Source: an uncultured Lachnospiraceae bacterium (GTDB lineage Bacteria > Bacillota > Clostridia > Lachnospirales > Lachnospiraceae). From it: a stretch of DNA of 55,185 nucleotides. Under the pieces are notes generated by a model, which was not told the origin of the DNA, did not search any database, and was given only the letters and a program-made list of their open reading frames with translations. The position numbers and the translations under genes are program-made. Location: positions 1-55,185 of the forward strand of contig CAKRGM010000016.1 in assembly GCA_934330725.1 (NCBI GenBank), written 5' to 3'. Shown piece by piece: positions 6,226 through 13,917 of this stretch. Position 1 is the first letter of the stretch. Each line of letters opens with the position of its first letter.

Positions 6226-7752
6226 TTAATTTAGGATACTTTGACTAAAAAAGTCACCATCAATTGTATATTCTACATTAAATTCTATAGGACGTAAACC
6301 GTCTCCATCATATTTAATATTAACATTTACCGTTACTTCTTTTCCCTCACTTATAGCTTTTGCCCATTGATTTTCGATTTTTTTATATTGACTTAAATTA
6401 ACATTTTGTGATTGAGATACAATATTATCCAATTCTGGTGAGCCACCAAACCTATCTCCAGCTAAGTGTCCCGCATGGTCTCCTTCAATTTTTCCTGGAG
6501 TGTTTGGGTTATGATTTAGTCGACCATCTCGTTTTGTTAATTGTAGATTATCCGTATTCCAATTAGATATCCTTCCATTAGCATCTGTTTCATAATTATA
6601 CTTGAATTCACCCGTTTGATAGTTAATATTGGGTTTTAAATTTCCTGCTTCATCAAAAGGATTATCTGTAAAGACTTTTTGATCTGTTGCTGTACCACTC
6701 TCATTATTAATATCTTTAACCGCCTTGTCAATATCCTCTGATAAACTTGAGTTTTTTAATTTACTTTCATCTGGATTATCTAATTCACGATTCTTTATAC
6801 TATCAAGTTTTTCTTTGTCATTTTTACCATTTTCTATACCGGAATATGTAACTCCTCCTGCTACTGCAAGTTCTATTGTTCCGACAGCTACCGCTTCAGC
6901 CGATATTGCAATTGCCGGCGCACCTGCTACTGCCCCTACTCCTGTTGCACACAATACTGTTCCTCCTCCTGCAAGTGTTATCCCACCAAGTATAGTTGCA
7001 GCTCCAAGTGCCATTCCGGCTATTCCCGCCACTGTCGAAATAGCATCACCTAAAGTCTTTCCATAATAATAACTTTCTTCGTCTGTAACCCAGTTACTTA
7101 CAATCCAGTTATCAGCATCCTCTCCTTTTTTGTTTATAAAATTCAGATAATCATCAACAGTATTATCAGGATCTATTGCTCCCGCTATAATTGCCGGAAC
7201 AAAGAAAATTCCCTCTACTGTATCTATAACCAATGCTGATGCCACACCACCTGCAAAATTTAATGCTTTCTCCCAGATATCCGGATCATCAAGTCTTGGC
7301 ATTGATTCTTCACACTGCTTTTCTATATCATCATAATCACTTGTTATAGCCTCATACTGGCTGTTTATATTATTACAAAGTGTGCCATAATCCTCATCGC
7401 TCATCTGCAAAGCTTCTGGTGTAACAAGCGCCGCGATTCCTATGATTTTATTCTGGAATCCAACTGCCTTTTGTTGTAATGCGCTAAACCGCTGCGCATA
7501 ATTATAATCAACTGAATTAACCCTGTACAATATCTTATCAAATTTTTCACTGCTTATATTATGCTTATCTGCCATTTTTGCCTGATATTCACTTACATTG
7601 TCAAGATAATCATTAATATCCAGTTCTTCACTTATAAATGTATCTTTAAACCAGTCAACAATCGCCCATTCATCTTCCTCATCGACATTTTTCCTTATAA
7701 TTTCGCGGATATTTGCTACAGAATCCACCGAAAAATCCCTTACTATTCCCAC
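6226..7752 (-). CDS. T7SS-type secreted nuclease toxin (EsaD-like, DNA/RNA non-specific endonuclease tail)
   Basis: A 508-residue protein from a GTG start with AGGAG upstream. Residues 1-160 are helical, the usual delivery module of T7SS effectors. Residues 163-305 are hydrophobic and glycine/alanine-rich, and 306-350 form a charged linker. The tail from about 352 carries GDHAGHLAGDRFGG (424-437), then NIVSQSQNVNLSQYKKIENQW, matching the His-Asn NUC/EsaD nuclease family with H426/H429 as the likely catalytic region. The DUF600 immunity gene follows directly. The linker is reused by the orphan cassette at 4316-5020. No EssC-type ATPase is in the window, so the secretion machine is encoded elsewhere. 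Confidence 0.8.
   Translation of the reverse strand: MGIVRDFSVDSVANIREIIRKNVDEEDEWAIVDWFKDTFISEELDINDYLDNVSEYQAKMADKHNISSEKFDKILYRVNSVDYNYAQRFSALQQKAVGFQNKIIGIAALVTPEALQMSDEDYGTLCNNINSQYEAITSDYDDIEKQCEESMPRLDDPDIWEKALNFAGGVASALVIDTVEGIFFVPAIIAGAIDPDNTVDDYLNFINKKGEDADNWIVSNWVTDEESYYYGKTLGDAISTVAGIAGMALGAATILGGITLAGGGTVLCATGVGAVAGAPAIAISAEAVAVGTIELAVAGGVTYSGIENGKNDKEKLDSIKNRELDNPDESKLKNSSLSEDIDKAVKDINNESGTATDQKVFTDNPFDEAGNLKPNINYQTGEFKYNYETDANGRISNWNTDNLQLTKRDGRLNHNPNTPGKIEGDHAGHLAGDRFGGSPELDNIVSQSQNVNLSQYKKIENQWAKAISEGKEVTVNVNIKYDGDGLRPIEFNVEYTIDGDFFSQSILN
6700..7060 (-). repeat. Duplicated pre-toxin segment, long copy
   Basis: This is the counterpart of 4706-5000. It encodes KTLGDAISTVAGIAGM through DKAVKDINNE of the complete toxin and includes the 66 bases bounded by CCTGCTACTGC repeats that the short copy has lost. 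Confidence 0.85.
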
Positions 7753-7800
7753 TTAATTCTCCTTTTGCTTTATTCAAAATTCAGGTAATTGCGAAACTCA

Positions 7801-8103
7801 TTATTTCTCAAACTGAGCTTTAACAACCTTTAAAAGATTTGATGTTGTTTCATCAAGATCCATAAATCCATCTTCTGCATTCCTGCAAAATGCAATTGTC
7901 ACATTTATCAATGCTTTAAGCGCATCCTCCAGCCCTAAAAATGCCTCATTAACAGCACTCATATATTCCGCCGCTTTTCCTTTACAACCTATATCAAATG
8001 TGCCGCTGCAGTCAGTCTCAACCTTGCCAAGCAATGTACTTAAATTAGCTATTTCCGCTTCCAGCTTGTCTGAATCTACTTTTAATTCCACTCTACACCT
8101 CAT
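7801..8103 (-). CDS. Small helical T7SS-associated protein (WXG100-like)
   Basis: About 96-100 residues, two long helices, with ELKVDSDKLEAEIANLSTLL at the N-terminus and EYMSAVNEAFLGLEDALKAL in the middle. No clear WxG turn is seen. It resembles the small partner proteins encoded just before T7SS toxins, which form a helical bundle with the toxin's N-terminus. Start is uncertain: ATG at 8103 (AAGGT upstream) or GTG at 8091 with GAGGTG six bases before it, which looks better. It lies 48 bases upstream of the toxin gene. Confidence 0.65.
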   Translation of the reverse strand: MRCRVELKVDSDKLEAEIANLSTLLGKVETDCSGTFDIGCKGKAAEYMSAVNEAFLGLEDALKALINVTIAFCRNAEDGFMDLDETTSNLLKVVKAQFEK

Positions 8104-8197
8104 TTCTGCATACCTTTTTTACAAATTTAAGTATCTGGTATGCAAGACACAAAACAATCCATCTTTTGATACGAACATTAAACATCATATCCGGTAC

Positions 8198-8494
8198 TTA
8201 ATATAAATAATTATCTGCCGTATCAAAATCAGTCATAAATGCTCCATTCTGCTTTTTGGCTTCATCCGCTATACTACCTGCCTCACCCTTTAAGCCTTCC
8301 GCCTGCTCTTTAAAATCTGCAAGTCTTTTGGACACATCGCCTTCACTGATTGCATCAGTACTTATCCTTCCAAGTATCGTAAGATATTCTTCTAAATGCT
8401 CTTCAAATTTGCCTGCACGATTCTGATATTCATTACAAATTGATCTGCATTTGTCATCATCAACCACAATGTCGTATCCTATTTCATATGCCAT
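8198..8494 (-). CDS. Small helical T7SS-associated protein (YwqI/DUF5344-like)
   Basis: A 98-residue protein from the ATG at 8494, chosen for GGAG seven bases upstream; a TTG at 8500 is also in frame. Two amphipathic helices are visible (CRSICNEYQNRAGKFEEHL and RLADFKEQAEGLKGEAG), with no cysteine pair or signal peptide. Size, fold and place between a YwqH-like gene and the toxin match the ywqH-ywqI-ywqJ order in Bacillus. Its start lies two bases after the preceding stop, so translation is probably coupled. Function is inferred from context. Confidence 0.65.
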   Translation of the reverse strand: MAYEIGYDIVVDDDKCRSICNEYQNRAGKFEEHLEEYLTILGRISTDAISEGDVSKRLADFKEQAEGLKGEAGSIADEAKKQNGAFMTDFDTADNYLY

Positions 8495-8496
8495 TT

Positions 8497-8919
8497 TCAA
8501 TCTCCATTTCTGCTTAATTCATACCGCAAATCATCTATCCTGTTACTGCAGTATGCATTATCTGATTCAAGCTCATCTATCTGGTTACTAAGCTCATCAA
8601 GTCTCCTGTTTGCTGCATCTATAGAATCATATATTCCCTTTTCTGCCCTTAATGCGTCAGTGTCGTCAGCTGCCTGCTCAAGTACATCTGAAAACAGCTG
8701 TACGAACTTTACATTCTTAAAGCTTCCTCTCATACTGTTTGCCTTATTTCGCTCACTCTGCCTGTACTCGCCCAGCTGTTCCTGCGAGTTATAAAGCTTT
8801 CCACGTATCTGCTGTACATTTTCACAGGACTCTTTAAGCTTGTATATTTTTGTGTTATTGTTATCTATTCTATTCTGATAATCCCTTATTCTGTTTAAAA
8901 TTGCCTGTTCATCCATCAC
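8497..8919 (-). CDS. Coiled-coil T7SS-associated protein (YwqH/DUF5082-like)
   Basis: A 140-residue protein, almost entirely coiled coil: INRIRDYQNRIDNN-type heptads at the start and LDELSNQIDELESDNAYCSNRIDDLRYEL at the end. A polar middle (SMRGSFKNVKFVQLFSDVLEQ) fits a WXG-like turn region. The YwqH/DUF5082 family sits at the head of T7SS toxin operons and probably helps recognition or folding of the toxin. GTG 8919 and ATG 8916 are alternative starts, with AAGGGG about 12-15 bases upstream. Confidence 0.65.
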   Translation of the reverse strand: MMDEQAILNRIRDYQNRIDNNNTKIYKLKESCENVQQIRGKLYNSQEQLGEYRQSERNKANSMRGSFKNVKFVQLFSDVLEQAADDTDALRAEKGIYDSIDAANRRLDELSNQIDELESDNAYCSNRIDDLRYELSRNGD

Positions 8920-8928
8920 CTGCTCTTA

Positions 8929-9600
8929 TCACCCCTTTTTATCATTTTTAAAAAACTGATTCTTATATTTATCTGTAAAAGATACTGAATATGTACCTTT
9001 ATCTATTATGAGTGCTTTTTTTACTGCCATAATGAACTTCCTGTCCCTTATGTCTGAATAACCTTTGTGTATTACTTTTCTGATTGAACGCTGCGTAAAA
9101 AACAGCATTTTGTCACCCTGCAGCATCCCCGTTGGATATGGAACGCCTGCATATTCAAAGAAATTATCATCCTTATCCGGTGAAATATATCTGTGTGTTA
9201 TGACCATCTGAAAATGTTCAGTTGTATTTTCCTTTGGATTTTTATAAGCCGGATTAATTTCTACAACACTTCCCAATGGAAGTATTTCCTGTAGTACTCC
9301 AATAAGAGATGGAACCAACGAAATCAGTTCATCATAAGAATGTTTTATCTGCTGTCCACCGCATTTTAATATGTAGTCATCCGCACATACACTATATTCA
9401 GCCTTTTTATTGTATGACTGTATAGTATCTGTCATCTTATTATTAAGACTGTCATAAATACGATACAAAAATTCTGTGTCACTGCCACAGCAACAGCAGA
9501 TATCAAACCATATTTTCATTTTAGTATCATCTAAAAACTGATACTTTTTGAGCAGCATGACAATAAGTCCATATTGCTCATTTCTAGTATTATCGACCAT
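8929..9600 (-). CDS. DUF4176-like T7SS-associated protein
   Basis: A 223-residue protein. Its second half carries LPLGSVVEI, then FQMVITHRYI, FFEYAGVPYPTGML and a late IRKVIHKGYSD, which follow the DUF4176 pattern (G-S-V-V, strand, Y-x-G-V-P-Y-P-x-G, then F-x-x-x-x-I-x-x-V-x-x-x-G). The N-terminal ~90 residues are unfamiliar and include a CCCCGSD cluster. DUF4176 proteins occur in T7SS loci of Firmicutes; their role is unknown. This is the first gene of the toxin operon, with a promoter at 9674-9702. Confidence 0.6.
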   Translation of the reverse strand: MVDNTRNEQYGLIVMLLKKYQFLDDTKMKIWFDICCCCGSDTEFLYRIYDSLNNKMTDTIQSYNKKAEYSVCADDYILKCGGQQIKHSYDELISLVPSLIGVLQEILPLGSVVEINPAYKNPKENTTEHFQMVITHRYISPDKDDNFFEYAGVPYPTGMLQGDKMLFFTQRSIRKVIHKGYSDIRDRKFIMAVKKALIIDKGTYSVSFTDKYKNQFFKNDKKG

Positions 9601-9611
9601 ATTACCTTATT

Positions 9612-9645
9612 CAGGGCAGTATTACACTATATGTAATATTCCCTG
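9612..9645 (-). promoter_or_regulatory. Hairpin in the leader of the T7SS toxin operon
   Basis: CAGGG-TATTAC pairs with GTAATA-CCCTG around a 7-base loop, about 10 bases before the first start codon. AAGGAG lies just upstream of the hairpin, while only a weak AAGGT follows it. The hairpin may influence translation of the operon. Inference from sequence only. Confidence 0.4.
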
Positions 9646-9673
9646 TCTCCTTATTTTTTTATAGTACCCTATA

Positions 9674-9702
9674 ATTTTACATTTATTTGAGCGTATGGTC
9701 AA
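9674..9702 (-). promoter_or_regulatory. SigA-type promoter of the T7SS toxin operon
   Basis: TTGACC (9697-9702) and TAAAAT (9674-9679) are separated by 17 bases on the minus strand. They place the transcript start about 70 bases before the DUF4176-like gene. Confidence 0.65.
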
Positions 9703-9772
9703 CTATATTTCCCTGTTTTCAAAAAAGTTTAAAATAAATGATTACCGGTCATATGCGCCATTCACACAACAC

Positions 9773-9802
9773 AAAAAAGCAGCGGAATATCCCGCTGCTT
9801 TT
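9773..9802 (-). terminator. Terminator after pgi
   Basis: AAAAGCAGCGG (9775-9785) pairs with CCGCTGCTTTT (9792-9802). On the minus strand the hairpin is followed by a T run, 107 bases past the pgi stop. It separates pgi from the toxin operon promoter. Confidence 0.85.
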
Positions 9803-9908
9803 CCATTAAATACATTGTAATGTAAATGTCAAAAGTAAATTTTTACACTTCCTGACTTATACAGATATATACCGACTATACAAGCAATACAGTCTATGAA
9901 AATCTATA

Positions 9909-11255
9909 TTAGAGTCTCTTTCTTAAAGCTTCACCCTCTGCCTCAAATCCCGGCTTACCAAGTAATGCAAACATGTTATGCTTGTAGCTTTCAACGCCTG
10001 GCTGGTTAAATGGGTTAACTCCAAGTATATATCCTGATACACCGCATGCTGCTTCAAATGTATAGAATAACTCACCAAGATAGAATTCATTCTGCTGTGG
10101 AATGCTTATCATCATGTTTGGTACATTTCCGTCTGTATGTGCAAGAACTGTACCATTCATGGCACACTTATTAACAAAATCGACGCTCTTTCCTGCTAAA
10201 TAATTAAGTCCGTCAAGATCTTCCTTTTCTTCCTTGATTACAACTTCCCTGGTTGGCTTTTCAACGTTAAGAACTGTCTCAAACATTATTCTGCTGCCAT
10301 CCTGAATAAACTGTCCCATTGAATGAAGATCTGTTGTAAGGTCTACACTTGCAGGGAAAATACCTTTGCCATCTTTTCCTTCTGATTCACCGAAAAGCTG
10401 CTTCCACCATTCAAGTGTATAGTGAAGACTTGGCTCGTAATCGCAAAGTATTTCAACTGATTTTCCTTTTCTTAAAAGTATATTACGAACAGCTGCATAC
10501 TGCATTGCATCATTATTATCAAAATCATTCTTAAGGAAACGTTCTCTTGCACTTGCAGCACCTTCCATAAGCTTATCAATATCAGCGCCACTTACTGCTA
10601 TTGGAAGAAGTCCTACTGCTGTAAGAACTGAGAAACGTCCGCCGATATCATCAGGAACTACAAACTCTTCATATCCTTCAGCATCCGCAAGCTTCTTTAA
10701 AGCTCCCTTTGCCTTATCTGTTGTTGCATAAATTCTCTTTGCAGCTTCTTCTTTTCCATACTTGCTTTCAAGCATTTCCTTAAATATTCTGAATGCTATG
10801 GCAGGCTCAGTTGTTGTTCCTGACTTTGAAATAACATTTACTGAGAAATCTCTGTCGCCAATAACATCAATAAGTCCTGAAAGATATGTTGAACTTATGC
10901 TGTTTCCTACGAAATATATTTCAGGTGACTTACGAACTTCCTTTGAAACTGAGTTGAAGAAATTATGTCCTAAAAATTCAATTGCAGCTCTTGCGCCAAG
11001 GTATGAACCCCCTATACCAATAACAACAAGAACTTCTGAATCTTTGCGGATCTTTTCAGCTGATTTTTTAATTCTTGCAAATTCTTCCTTATCATAGTCT
11101 ACCGGAAGATCAATCCATCCAAGGAAGTCACTTCCCTGACCGTTCTTTGAAAGTAACAACTCCTTTGCACTTTCAGCGATTGATTTCATTGAATCAATTT
11201 CATGTTCTTTTACAAAATTTGCTGTTTTAGAATAATCTAATCTTACCTGTTCCAT
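9909..11255 (-). CDS. pgi: Glucose-6-phosphate isomerase
   Basis: A 448-residue cytoplasmic enzyme interconverting glucose-6-phosphate and fructose-6-phosphate in glycolysis and gluconeogenesis. The length fits the short Gram-positive form. Visible signatures include GIGGSYLGARAAIEF (about 80-94), SKSGTTTEPAIAFRIF (about 143-158) and the C-terminal family signature GVNPFNQPGVESYK with its catalytic lysine. GGAG lies 14 bases before the ATG. It is a single-gene unit with its own promoter (11567-11594), a long leader and a terminator at 9773-9802. Confidence 0.97.
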   Translation of the reverse strand: MEQVRLDYSKTANFVKEHEIDSMKSIAESAKELLLSKNGQGSDFLGWIDLPVDYDKEEFARIKKSAEKIRKDSEVLVVIGIGGSYLGARAAIEFLGHNFFNSVSKEVRKSPEIYFVGNSISSTYLSGLIDVIGDRDFSVNVISKSGTTTEPAIAFRIFKEMLESKYGKEEAAKRIYATTDKAKGALKKLADAEGYEEFVVPDDIGGRFSVLTAVGLLPIAVSGADIDKLMEGAASARERFLKNDFDNNDAMQYAAVRNILLRKGKSVEILCDYEPSLHYTLEWWKQLFGESEGKDGKGIFPASVDLTTDLHSMGQFIQDGSRIMFETVLNVEKPTREVVIKEEKEDLDGLNYLAGKSVDFVNKCAMNGTVLAHTDGNVPNMMISIPQQNEFYLGELFYTFEAACGVSGYILGVNPFNQPGVESYKHNMFALLGKPGFEAEGEALRKRL

Positions 11256-11560
11256 TGTAAATCATTTCTCCTTTTTTCTATATGATGACAGCCTTCAAAA
11301 AATATAAATATTTTTATCAGCTGCTTCGTAACTCGTTAATGCGCGGCATTTTCACTATATCTCCAAGCTTATATCAGTTTTATTATAAAAACCGGTTATG
11401 ATATGGAATGCATATATGCTGATATAGAATATAAACAACACCTGTCTATTAGCATTTGTATTTTTCTTATATTTATCAATATTATTAATGATGTCATAAA
11501 CAAAAAATGCCTCAAGAATTATTCCGTGCTTCGCACTTTCACAATTCTGACCCACATATT
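11256..11560 (-). other. Long untranslated leader of pgi
   Basis: The promoter at 11567-11594 implies a leader of about 300 bases. It contains a GTGCGAAGCAC mini-hairpin set within complementary AGAATT / AATTCT runs (about 11519-11547), followed by a GAGGCATTTTTTG stretch. This has the look of an attenuator, but no known riboswitch class is recognised. A 66-codon GTG frame crosses the region without a ribosome site and is not called. Confidence 0.35.
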
Positions 11561-11566
11561 AATAAT

Positions 11567-11594
11567 ATTATAAACTCTGTTATTTTTTTGTCAA
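11567..11594 (-). promoter_or_regulatory. SigA-type promoter of pgi
   Basis: TTGACA (11589-11594) and TATAAT (11567-11572), both perfect, are separated by 16 bases on the minus strand. Confidence 0.7.
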
Positions 11595-11698
11595 TCAATT
11601 TAACTGAAATTTAACATTATTCACTGGTGCCTTTATACAATTCATACAAAGTGCTTTTATACTTAAATTTCTTTATATTCTGAAACACACCCTTTAAT

Positions 11699-12391
11699 TT
11701 AAATTCTTGAAGCAAGTTCTTTAATAAGAAGCACAGAATTCCTGATTGCCTTTTTTTCAAATGCCGGGTAATCCATTGTTGCACTGTCATCTGCTTTATC
11801 AGAAATAGCTCTTAGTATTACAAATGGTACATTATTAAGATATGCAGTCTGTGCTATTGCTGCTCCTTCCATTTCTGTACAGAATCCATCAAAATTGTCA
11901 CTTATTTTTTTCTTTACATCCTTGTCAGAAATGAACTGGTCTCCGCTTACAACTCTTCCAACATGTGCCTTTATATCAGGAACCGCTTCTTTGCAGCTTT
12001 CCTTTGCAAGTTCAATAAGTCTCTGGTCTGCTTTAAATGATAATGTATCCATTCTTGGAATCTGTCCTGGTGCATAGCCAAAACCTGTAGCATCCATATC
12101 ATGATGCAGGACATCTTCTGATATTACAACATCTGCTATATCTATTTCGGCCTTTAAGGAACCTGCAATTCCGGTGTTGATTACATAATCAACATTAAAA
12201 TCGTCCACAAGAATCTGTGTGCAGACTGCTGCATTAACTTTTCCAATTCCACTTCTTACGATAACAACATCCTTACCACTTAATTTACCGGCCTTAAATG
12301 TCATCTGAGCTTTAGTTTCTTCTTTTTCAATTGTCATAACTTCAACAATCTGTGCAACCTCTTCATCCATTGCTCCAATAATCCCTATCAT
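11699..12391 (-). CDS. mtnN: 5'-methylthioadenosine/S-adenosylhomocysteine nucleosidase
   Basis: A 230-residue enzyme that removes adenine from MTA and SAH, recycling the by-products of S-adenosylmethionine use and feeding autoinducer-2 synthesis. It starts MIGIIGAMDEEV, the family start with the catalytic Glu. VINTGIAGSL is in the middle and EMEGAAIAQTAY binds the ribose. RAISDKADDSATMDY near the end carries the catalytic Asp. GGAG precedes the ATG. It stands alone, with no luxS or other methyl-cycle gene adjacent. Confidence 0.95.
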   Translation of the reverse strand: MIGIIGAMDEEVAQIVEVMTIEKEETKAQMTFKAGKLSGKDVVIVRSGIGKVNAAVCTQILVDDFNVDYVINTGIAGSLKAEIDIADVVISEDVLHHDMDATGFGYAPGQIPRMDTLSFKADQRLIELAKESCKEAVPDIKAHVGRVVSGDQFISDKDVKKKISDNFDGFCTEMEGAAIAQTAYLNNVPFVILRAISDKADDSATMDYPAFEKKAIRNSVLLIKELASRI

Positions 12392-12773
12392 ACCTGTATC
12401 TCCTTTTATATTCTTTATTTTATAAACAATTGCAAAACTTATAAATTGACGGTGTATTTTACCGCCTTACGCACCGCTGCCAGCAATAAGCAGCAAGAGC
12501 GTTCCTGTGTTGAATTGTTGATTTTACACAACACAACTTGAAAAATAATGAGTTTCTCAGGTAATACCCTGCTACAGGCGCATACCTGTTTAATATATAA
12601 TGTTACAGGAAAATGTGCTACAAAGTCAATCCAGTTTCTTTATTTTTAATGACACATTAATTTACTTATGATAAAATACAAACGAATTAAATATAAAAGT
12701 CATTTAACTTATATTTAATTTAAAAGGAATTTAAAGAAATTACAAAAAATGTCATGAAAGGTATGGTGATTAT
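12392..12773. other. Intergenic region between mtnN and the TSCPD gene
   Basis: 382 bases between divergent genes. It holds a TGTGTTG / CAACACA hairpin (12506-12535) and a small CGGT...ACCG hairpin near 12450 that would lie in the mtnN leader. A probable plus-strand promoter is at 12649-12677. No gene is seen. Confidence 0.5.
12649..12677 (+). promoter_or_regulatory. Probable promoter of the TSCPD/radical SAM pair
   Basis: ATGACA (12649-12654) and TAAAAT (12672-12677) are spaced by 17 bases, 96 bases before the start of the TSCPD gene. The -35 box differs from consensus at one base. Confidence 0.45.
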
Positions 12774-13019
12774 ATGACTTACAAAACTAAAGGCGTCTGT
12801 TCAAGTGCAATCGATTTTGACGTTGTTGACAATAAAGTTACAAATGTTAATTTTACAGGTGGATGTTCAGGTAATACGCAGGGTGTAGCTGCACTGATTG
12901 AGGGAATGGATATTGACGATGCCATAAAAAGACTTAAGGGCATCCGCTGCGGATTCAGACCGACATCATGTCCTGATCAGCTTGCTACAGCACTTATGCA
13001 GTATAAAGAAAATAACTAA
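12774..13019 (+). CDS. TSCPD domain protein (TIGR03905 family)
   Basis: An 81-residue protein with GVCSSAIDFDV at the start, FTGGCSGNTQGVAALIEGM in the middle and CGFRPTSCPDQLATAL at the end. The last contains the TSCPD motif shared with the C-terminal domain of class II ribonucleotide reductases, where such cysteines bind metal. The stand-alone family has no known biochemical role. It ends 12 bases before a radical SAM gene in the same direction, so the two are probably one transcript and may act together. Confidence 0.85.
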   Translation: MTYKTKGVCSSAIDFDVVDNKVTNVNFTGGCSGNTQGVAALIEGMDIDDAIKRLKGIRCGFRPTSCPDQLATALMQYKENN

Positions 13020-13031
13020 CATGGTGAACAA

Positions 13032-13835
13032 ATGGGTAGTGTTGCACGCTTTAAACGCATATATATAGAAATAACCAGTTCATGTAACCTGAAATGCTCC
13101 TTCTGTCAGGAGACTCTCCGGCCGCCACATTTTATGAGTGTGGCGGAATTTGCTCATGTAATAAAAGAAATCAGGCCTTATACCAACTACATTTATCTTC
13201 ATGTAAAAGGTGAACCTCTTTTATCTGCGCATCTGGAAGATATTCTTAAGATATGCCTGGACAACTGTATAACCGTCAATCTCACAACAAATGGAACTCT
13301 TTTAAAAAAACGCATCAGTACTCTGCTTAAATATCCTGTCCATCAGATAAATATTTCATTTCACAGTGCTGATGACAATGACTGCATTAATATGGATTCC
13401 TACATTAAAGATGTTTTTGAATGTTGCGAAATACTTACCAGTCAGACTGAGACAGAGGTAAATCTCCGTTTATGGAATACAAAGAAAGATCCTCTTTTAT
13501 TCGGTGAACGAAACTGTACCATAAAAAGACACCTTTACGTAAATGTGCAGTCTCCATTTGAATGGCCTGAACTTTCAGGCTCTTACTTAAATGATCGTGG
13601 GCTTTGCCAGGGACTGCGTTCTCACATTGCAATTCTATGTGACGGCACTGTTGTGCCATGCTGTCTGGATGGAAATGGAATAATGAAGCTCGGGAACATA
13701 TTTTCAACACATTTAGCTGATATTCTTAATAACGAACGCAGTCAGGCAATAATCAGAGGATGGAACTGCAAACGTGCCGTAGAACCCCTGTGCATGCACT
13801 GCAGCTTTAAAGAACGCTTTATACACAAATTATAA
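13032..13835 (+). CDS. Radical SAM/SPASM domain protein
   Basis: A 267-residue cytoplasmic iron-sulfur enzyme. CNLKCSFC near residue 17 is the CxxxCxxC cluster motif for S-adenosylmethionine cleavage, followed by HVKGEPLL, equivalent to the usual G-G-E-P-L. A C-terminal SPASM-like region has C-x(14)-C-x(6)-CC, then CKRAVEPLCMHC, enough cysteines for an auxiliary cluster. The substrate is unknown and no precursor peptide is seen nearby. The ATG follows GGTGAA. It follows the TSCPD gene by 12 bases. Confidence 0.85.
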   Translation: MGSVARFKRIYIEITSSCNLKCSFCQETLRPPHFMSVAEFAHVIKEIRPYTNYIYLHVKGEPLLSAHLEDILKICLDNCITVNLTTNGTLLKKRISTLLKYPVHQINISFHSADDNDCINMDSYIKDVFECCEILTSQTETEVNLRLWNTKKDPLLFGERNCTIKRHLYVNVQSPFEWPELSGSYLNDRGLCQGLRSHIAILCDGTVVPCCLDGNGIMKLGNIFSTHLADILNNERSQAIIRGWNCKRAVEPLCMHCSFKERFIHKL

Positions 13836-13917
13836 CGTTTACATATAAGCTGAAATATATTTTTAATTTAATTTTAAACTTTTAAATGCGCATTATACTG
13901 TGCGGAATGGAGATTTT

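Noticed and set aside
6725..7066. Plus-strand Ser/Pro-rich frame, with a similar one at 4731-5033
   Set aside because: Both are antisense to the duplicated pre-toxin linker; their similarity only reflects that duplication.
9909..11255. Possible link of pgi to the toxin operon
   Set aside because: A clear terminator and a separate promoter lie between them.
11355..11555. 66-codon minus-strand frame in the pgi leader
   Set aside because: Starts with GTG a few bases after the predicted transcript start, has no ribosome site, and its composition looks like translated AT-rich leader.
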